Shown here: positions 33,170 through 37,986 of the stretch, in pieces
How positions within the stretch are numbered: the stretch's first letter is position 1
Layout: each line of letters starts with the position of its first letter
Source of the DNA: Clostridiales bacterium
GTDB taxonomy: Bacteria > Bacillota > Clostridia > TANB77 > CAG-508
Reading direction: 5' to 3'
DNA length: 37,986 bases
Assembly (NCBI GenBank): GCA_019419955.1
Contig: JAHZIB010000012.1
Location: 1-37,986, forward strand
Notes under the pieces: generated by a model
Told to the model about the DNA's origin: nothing
The model's database searches: none
What the model saw: only the letters and a program-made list of their open reading frames with translations
Position numbers and translations under genes: made by a program

Positions 33170-34804
33170 TCAAAGTATATTTTTTAAAATAATAGTCTTC
33201 ACTCTGCTCATTTCTTGTAAAGTTGTAAGCACTCCCTCATTTCCTATGCCACTATGTTTCCATCCGCCAAATGGCATTTCGAATGAACGATAGAAACTTG
33301 CTCCATTTACAATTGCTCCTCCACATTCTAATCTATCTGCAACCTTCATTCCCATAGAATAATCTTTAGTAATTACGCATCCACATAGACCATATGAGGA
33401 TTGGTTAGCTATTTCGATTGCTTCTTCTACAGTATCAAATCCAATAACAGAAATTACTGGTCCAAAGATTTCCATATCTTTTGCAACTTCCATATCTCTT
33501 GTTACATTATCTAATATTGTTGGATAGTAATATGCGTCTTCTCTCTTTCCACCACAAACTACTGTAGCTCCCTCTTCAACCATTTTGTTTACTTGTTCTT
33601 CTATCCTCTTAGCAGCATTTATGTTAATCATTGGGCCCATATCAGTATCTTCTTTTGTTGGATCACCCACTTTAAGATTTGTTATAACTTCTTTCATTCT
33701 ATCTATAAATTCTGCTTTCCTTGAATTGTGAATTAGGAATCTCTTACTTGCACAACATACTTGTCCTCCATTATACAATCTGCCCCAAATAGTTTCTTTA
33801 ACAGCTAAATCCATATCTCCATCTTCTAAGAATATGAATGCATCATTTCCTCCTAACTCAAGCATTACATGAGTTAAATTCTGTGAGCATGTTCCCATTG
33901 TTTGAATTCCTGCTGCTGTTCCCCCAGTAAGAGATACTAAATGTACTCCTGGGTGCCTAGCTAGTGCTTGTCCTGCTTTTGGGCCATCTCCTGTTAATAT
34001 TTGAATACATCCTGCTGGAACTCCAGCTTCAATCATCAACTTTACATATTCAATTAATGTAAGTGGATTATAATTCGATGGCTTTACAATTATACTATTT
34101 CCCATAAGTAGTGCTGGTGGTACTTTTTGACAAAATAGGTCACTTGGAAAATTAAATGGTATAATTGCTGCAATTACTCCTATTGGGTATCTTTTTGTTA
34201 TTTGCATTGTTTTTTCTTGTCCTGCTTCTTGACCTGCTGGTATACTTTCTCCATATAAATGTTTTGCTCTTTCTATAAAAGCTCTTACACCAATCCTAAC
34301 ATTTGCTAATTCTCCTCTTGCCTCTTTTATAGGTTTTCCAGTTTCTGCTGTTAATAGTTGTGCTAACCTCTCTTTGTTCTCCTCAATCAAATCTACAAAT
34401 TTATATAATTTGTCAGCTCTCTCATGAATCGGCACTTCTGCCCATTTCTTTTGCTCTGCCATTGCAACCTTTACAGCTTCATCTACATCTTCCTCTGTAA
34501 CATTTGGAACTGTATCAATAAGTTCACTCGTTGCCGGATTTACAACTTCTATTTTAGCTCCGTCAGAAGCTTCTTTCCATTCATATCCTATTAAATTTTT
34601 CACGCTCGTTTCCCTCCTTTTTAAATTATCTGTCTGTGTATCATTTTGTTCTACTAATCTCTGTCTAGAATTTAACGACATATTCCAACTATTTACTTTT
34701 TTATTCAATGCTTCTAATTCTGCACTCTGAGCATTAATATTCTCAGCTAGTTCATTCTCTATTCTTTCATTTAATTCAGAATTCAAGTTTTTCTCTTGCG
34801 CCAT
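33170..34804 (-). CDS. NAD(P)-dependent aldehyde dehydrogenase with optional N-terminal extension
   Basis: The classical ALDH domain has VTEEDVDEAVKVAMAEQKKWA, the NFPSDLF turn, SLTGGTAAGIQTMG, the general base MLELGGNDAF, the catalytic cysteine in NGGQVCCASKRF, and EIFGPVISV. The long frame gives 544 residues with a polar, Glu/Asn-rich helical extension of 67. Inside it, a perfect AAAGGAGG (34613-34620) lies nine bases before GTG at 34603. A start there gives 477 residues, the usual family length. The AGG AGG codons encoding KRRE look forced by this ribosome site. Two products are possible. The long form's ATG has only AGGT nearby. It is second in FIST-ALDH-ADH order. Substrate unknown. Confidence 0.9.
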   Translation of the reverse strand: MAQEKNLNSELNERIENELAENINAQSAELEALNKKVNSWNMSLNSRQRLVEQNDTQTDNLKRRETSVKNLIGYEWKEASDGAKIEVVNPATSELIDTVPNVTEEDVDEAVKVAMAEQKKWAEVPIHERADKLYKFVDLIEENKERLAQLLTAETGKPIKEARGELANVRIGVRAFIERAKHLYGESIPAGQEAGQEKTMQITKRYPIGVIAAIIPFNFPSDLFCQKVPPALLMGNSIIVKPSNYNPLTLIEYVKLMIEAGVPAGCIQILTGDGPKAGQALARHPGVHLVSLTGGTAAGIQTMGTCSQNLTHVMLELGGNDAFIFLEDGDMDLAVKETIWGRLYNGGQVCCASKRFLIHNSRKAEFIDRMKEVITNLKVGDPTKEDTDMGPMININAAKRIEEQVNKMVEEGATVVCGGKREDAYYYPTILDNVTRDMEVAKDMEIFGPVISVIGFDTVEEAIEIANQSSYGLCGCVITKDYSMGMKVADRLECGGAIVNGASFYRSFEMPFGGWKHSGIGNEGVLTTLQEMSRVKTIILKNIL

Positions 34805-34840
34805 ATTCTGACTACCTACTTCCTCTGTAGGCAGTGTAAT

Positions 34841-36007
34841 TCATTTTGCAATTGCTGTAAATGAAAGCATTAAACCTCCACAAGTATTTGCTCCGTGATC
34901 CTTAGAACCATATTCGCCAAATGTAAATATTGTCATAAATGGAACTCCGTCTGCCTCTTTTTTCAATTGCTTAGCAACCTCATCAATTCTATCTCCAATT
35001 CCCAATTTTCTTCCACCACAATGAACTAACAAATATGCTCCAACATCTTGTTTTAGATTCTTTTTGGCTTCTTTCAATGCCTTTCCTGTAGAATCTATTA
35101 ATTCATCCACTGTAGCTTCCATCTGAATAACTGCTGTATTAACTGCTAAATTATTTCCAATGTTCATTGAATAATCATCATTTCCATTCATAGGATGACG
35201 AATTGCAACTAAATCTCCTAATCTATCTTTTACGCCAAGTGGTGCTAAAATTGTTTGAGAAAGTAAATTTCCACTTGCCATATCTTTTAACTTTTTGCCT
35301 GTCCACTCTGCATATTTCTTCATTGCTGGAACTCCATCAATCTCAACTAAAGTTCTTTTTCCATCTATTTTTGTAATAACGCCTGAATTTGTTGTCTCAT
35401 GATATGCACCAGTATAAACATTTGCCATTGGCTTATCTGTATAGAAAAATGCTACTGCACAACCATCTGAAAATACTGTATCATTTGTGAAAATGCTCCA
35501 CTCACCAGATACTGTATTGTCAGCCGCACTGCCGCCGAAAAAAGGTACTCTACCAATAATATCTTCAATTCCTTTTAGGTAGTCTTCCTCCTCTGCTGGA
35601 GATGCAACCATATAGAAATATGCTGGTGCTCCAGTTTGTCCTGCTTTTTTCATCGCTTCTTTTGCAAGTAATCTACCTGTTGCTCTAGCATCTTTTTGTT
35701 TTGCTGACCCTGCAACTCCAACTGTTGTATCTGGATCTCCTAAAGCCATAATTCCAACGAAACCATTCTCAGAACTAATGTATCCATCTGGAACTATAAT
35801 TCCACCACTTGATGTACAACCAATAATTGGTGCTGTACCAAGCTCAGCCTTTGCTCCTTCTAGCACTTTCTTAACATCATTATCAGATGATGTATACAAA
35901 AACGCCACTTTTGTTTGAACTAAATCAACTACAGCCTTCTTTGCTGAAGTTCTTCCTGCTTCAAAATTATCTGCTTCTGTGCTCCAACCTATGTTTGCTT
36001 TTAACAT
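34841..36007 (-). CDS. FIST-domain sensor protein (FIST_N + FIST_C)
   Basis: FIST proteins are proposed small-ligand sensors, sometimes fused to signalling domains. Here the 388-residue protein stands alone. FIST_N covers about 25-215 (VAFLYTSSDNDVKKVLEGAKAELG, IIGCTSSGGIIVPDG, VPFFGGSAADN, DGCAVAFFY). FIST_C covers about 225-380 (LGVKDRLGDLVAIRHPM, FTFGEYGSKDHGANTCGGLMLSF). No membrane segment or enzyme motif is present. AAAGGAGG precedes the ATG. It leads the aldehyde and alcohol dehydrogenase genes with a 36-base gap, so sensing of an amino acid, aldehyde or similar metabolite tied to that pathway is a reasonable inference. Confidence 0.92.
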   Translation of the reverse strand: MLKANIGWSTEADNFEAGRTSAKKAVVDLVQTKVAFLYTSSDNDVKKVLEGAKAELGTAPIIGCTSSGGIIVPDGYISSENGFVGIMALGDPDTTVGVAGSAKQKDARATGRLLAKEAMKKAGQTGAPAYFYMVASPAEEEDYLKGIEDIIGRVPFFGGSAADNTVSGEWSIFTNDTVFSDGCAVAFFYTDKPMANVYTGAYHETTNSGVITKIDGKRTLVEIDGVPAMKKYAEWTGKKLKDMASGNLLSQTILAPLGVKDRLGDLVAIRHPMNGNDDYSMNIGNNLAVNTAVIQMEATVDELIDSTGKALKEAKKNLKQDVGAYLLVHCGGRKLGIGDRIDEVAKQLKKEADGVPFMTIFTFGEYGSKDHGANTCGGLMLSFTAIAK

Positions 36008-36234
36008 AAAAACTCCTCCTTTGTCTAAATAAATTTATATATAAATTCATTACACTCAAATTATATACTTAATATATTTTTTTTACAACAATTTTCACAA
36101 AAAAATTACATTATTAAATATTATATTCTCATAATTTGCCTCTGCGCTTTTTCCTACAACTGTGCTTTTTTGTGTACGAAAAACGCTCTCTGTTCTACTT
36201 AAACATATATCTCTCTCATACGCAATTTCCATGC

Positions 36235-37908
36235 CTATAAAACGGATATCTTAAATTCCTTACCCTTGAAAGCGAATACCATTTTTGTAATGTTTCTAAA
36301 GCCACGCGCTTTTAGGCTGTTTTCGTAGTCCTTCTCCTCAATCTGCTTTTTGCCGTTCTCTACTGCTTGCTCTAATGATGGTTCGCTCATTTCGTCTGCT
36401 ACTTTAAATTCTATTATAAAGCTATTTTTGCTTTTGTCCTGTGGCTCTAGCATTATGTCATATCTACCAAATCCAGACTCCCTATTTGAATTCACATAGT
36501 AGCTGTCTTTCAAACCAACTAGCATTCCTAGCACAAATGCATGGTAGAAGTTTTCCGCTGTGTTTTTGCCCACGTCCATGTAGCTAAACATTTCTTCCAC
36601 TAATACTCTGAATTTTCGCTCAAACTCATTCAAATTCAAGTCCACTAAGTCTTGTAATATGTCTCTTAGATTATTTCCTATTCCCTTGTCCTTAAACCAT
36701 TCTCTTACCATTTCTTGAAACATTAATTTAATCTCATAGTTTGGAAGTTCTACTTTATATATTCCTTCTTCTAAATTTACTGTCTTTACAACTTTTAAAT
36801 ATCCAGTTCCTAGCATTAGTCCCCAGACGTTATCCTCGTTACTCTCTATCCCTACAATTATTGTTTCAAGATTTATTGGCACTTCTATTGCCTCGCCTTT
36901 CAGCAATCTTTCCATTTTCTCTTTTACTGATACCGAGTTCTTCATTGTAAGCTTTATCAGATCGTTTGAGCTGGTATTAACCCAATATGGCACAAATCTT
37001 TTCTTTGCCAGAAAGTTTAACAAGCTCCAAGGGTTATATATTTCCTCTACATCACCAATTCTATATCCATCATACCATCTTTTTACTTCTTCCTTTTGGT
37101 CTTCTACACCAAAGTCTTTTAATGCTTTTTCTACTTCTTCTGAAGTAATTCCAAAGTCATCTGCAAACTCATTATCTAAAACAGTATATACATCAAAATT
37201 ATTCGCTCCGCTAAAAATACTTTCCTTTGCAACTCTGCTTACTCCTGTTAGAACCGTCTTTTTTAGGTATGGATTGTCTTTAAATGTTGCTCCAAAAAAA
37301 CTCTTTAGAAAATTAATAGCTTTTTCATAGTATCCGTTAATATATGTCGCTTGAATTGGCACATCATATTCATCTATAAATAACATTACTGGCTTGCTAA
37401 AATGTCTATTAAGGTATCCACTTATTTCTAAAACACTTGTCTTAAGCATTGCTTCATTTATTCTAGCAAAAAGTACATCATTTATTTTTTCCTTTTCGTC
37501 AGCATATATTTTGTCACTATCTAGTAAGTATCTGTGTTCCCCAAACATTCTCATGATTGCTGTTTTTAAGTTAAGTATCATATTATCATAATTACTATCG
37601 TTTACATCTTTTAGAGTTAAATACAAGCATGGGTATGCTCCCATCTGCGATGTATATTTTTCTCCCTGTTCCATTATTTTTAACCCTTTGAACAACTCCT
37701 TTGAGTCCTTACTATCACAATCAAAGAAGTATTTCAACATGCTCATATTAAGCGTCTTGCCAAACCTACGTGGACGCGTAACAAGAACTACCTTGCTATC
37801 ATTATCAATAATGTCCTTAATATACATACTTTTGTCTATAAAGTAGCAATTTTGCATTCTTAGCATTTTAAAATCACTTTCACCAATCCCTACACCTTCA
37901 AATTCCAT
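36235..37908 (-). CDS. AAA-ATPase-like protein with PD-(D/E)XK nuclease-like domain
   Basis: The 557-residue protein matches the AAA-ATPase-like/PDDEXK_9 family, common and multi-copy in gut anaerobes. The N-terminal part has YFIDKSMYIKDIID, Walker A-like TRPRRFGKTLNMSML, Walker B-like VMLFIDEYDVPIQ and LTGVSRVAKESIFSGANNF. The C-terminal part has the nuclease-like core GFGRYDIMLEP followed by SFIIEFKVADE. A nucleic-acid or defence role has been suggested for the family but is not established. GAAAGGAGTG precedes the ATG. It is monocistronic; 36008-36234 between it and the FIST gene is AT-rich without a clear site. Confidence 0.92.
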   Translation of the reverse strand: MEFEGVGIGESDFKMLRMQNCYFIDKSMYIKDIIDNDSKVVLVTRPRRFGKTLNMSMLKYFFDCDSKDSKELFKGLKIMEQGEKYTSQMGAYPCLYLTLKDVNDSNYDNMILNLKTAIMRMFGEHRYLLDSDKIYADEKEKINDVLFARINEAMLKTSVLEISGYLNRHFSKPVMLFIDEYDVPIQATYINGYYEKAINFLKSFFGATFKDNPYLKKTVLTGVSRVAKESIFSGANNFDVYTVLDNEFADDFGITSEEVEKALKDFGVEDQKEEVKRWYDGYRIGDVEEIYNPWSLLNFLAKKRFVPYWVNTSSNDLIKLTMKNSVSVKEKMERLLKGEAIEVPINLETIIVGIESNEDNVWGLMLGTGYLKVVKTVNLEEGIYKVELPNYEIKLMFQEMVREWFKDKGIGNNLRDILQDLVDLNLNEFERKFRVLVEEMFSYMDVGKNTAENFYHAFVLGMLVGLKDSYYVNSNRESGFGRYDIMLEPQDKSKNSFIIEFKVADEMSEPSLEQAVENGKKQIEEKDYENSLKARGFRNITKMVFAFKGKEFKISVL

Positions 37909-37986
37909 AATAGCACTCCTTTCTCAATTTGCCAATCTGTTAACTTAAATGAAAATTGAAACCTCAAACTCCTAGTGATATAATAT

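Noticed and set aside
1..37986. CRISPR array, prophage or complete insertion sequence
   Set aside because: No regularly spaced direct repeats, no transposase, integrase or phage structural genes were seen.

Overview
The window looks like chromosome from a low-GC Gram-positive of the Clostridia type. Evidence: strong AGGAGG ribosome binding sites, PolC, a SigH-type sigma factor, clostridial pyruvate phosphate dikinase, sortases with LPXTG-type substrates, and a pyrH-frr-uppS-cdsA-rseP-polC block. Codon use is very AT-rich (arginine mostly AGA) and almost all genes lie on the minus strand. I cannot name a genus.

Layout. 76-4818 is a minus-strand surface operon: a sortase, an LPQTG-anchored cohesin protein and a large dockerin protein. 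It is led by a TTGACA/TAAAAT promoter embedded in three copies of a palindromic operator, next to a divergent 66-residue XRE repressor (4888-5088). Then come a class B sortase (5144-5974) and a VPKTG-anchored surface protein (6122-7246). 7247-7843 is non-coding and holds a structured RNA candidate and a 154-bp palindromic element. 7844-16405 holds ppdK, a small atypical gene, a DUF1294 membrane protein, a lipid or oligosaccharide flippase, an ATP-grasp enzyme, glyS and a small membrane protein. 16406-16977 is non-coding with four exact DnaA boxes. 16978-25166 is polC-rseP-cdsA-uppS-frr-pyrH (transcribed in the reverse of that order). 25340-26374 is a third sortase facing its probable LPQTG substrate. 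26632-30756 holds ychF, a 40-residue membrane protein, tRNA-Thr(GGT), sigH and rqcH. 30917-31701 is a divergent pair of atypical small genes around a symmetric promoter. After a second copy of the structured RNA, 31929-37908 holds an iron alcohol dehydrogenase, an aldehyde dehydrogenase, a FIST protein and an AAA-ATPase/PD-(D/E)XK protein.

Main discovery candidate: three genes (two sortases and rseP) are interrupted by an apparent +1 frame change. In all three the break is exactly at an in-frame CGG codon: skipping the C and reading the next GGN as glycine restores a full-length, family-typical protein. In a by-eye frame check of about 10,000 other codons in the AT-rich genes I found no in-frame CGG. 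The only others are three CGG codons in two small, compositionally foreign genes. This suggests CGG is unassigned or weakly read here and acts as a +1 recoding site; sequencing error is a possible but strained alternative. Other notable points are the cohesin/dockerin/sortase locus, the two-copy RNA with compensatory base changes, a PDZ-less RseP, a frr Shine-Dalgarno bridged by a hairpin, and the fully symmetric divergent promoter centred at 31271.
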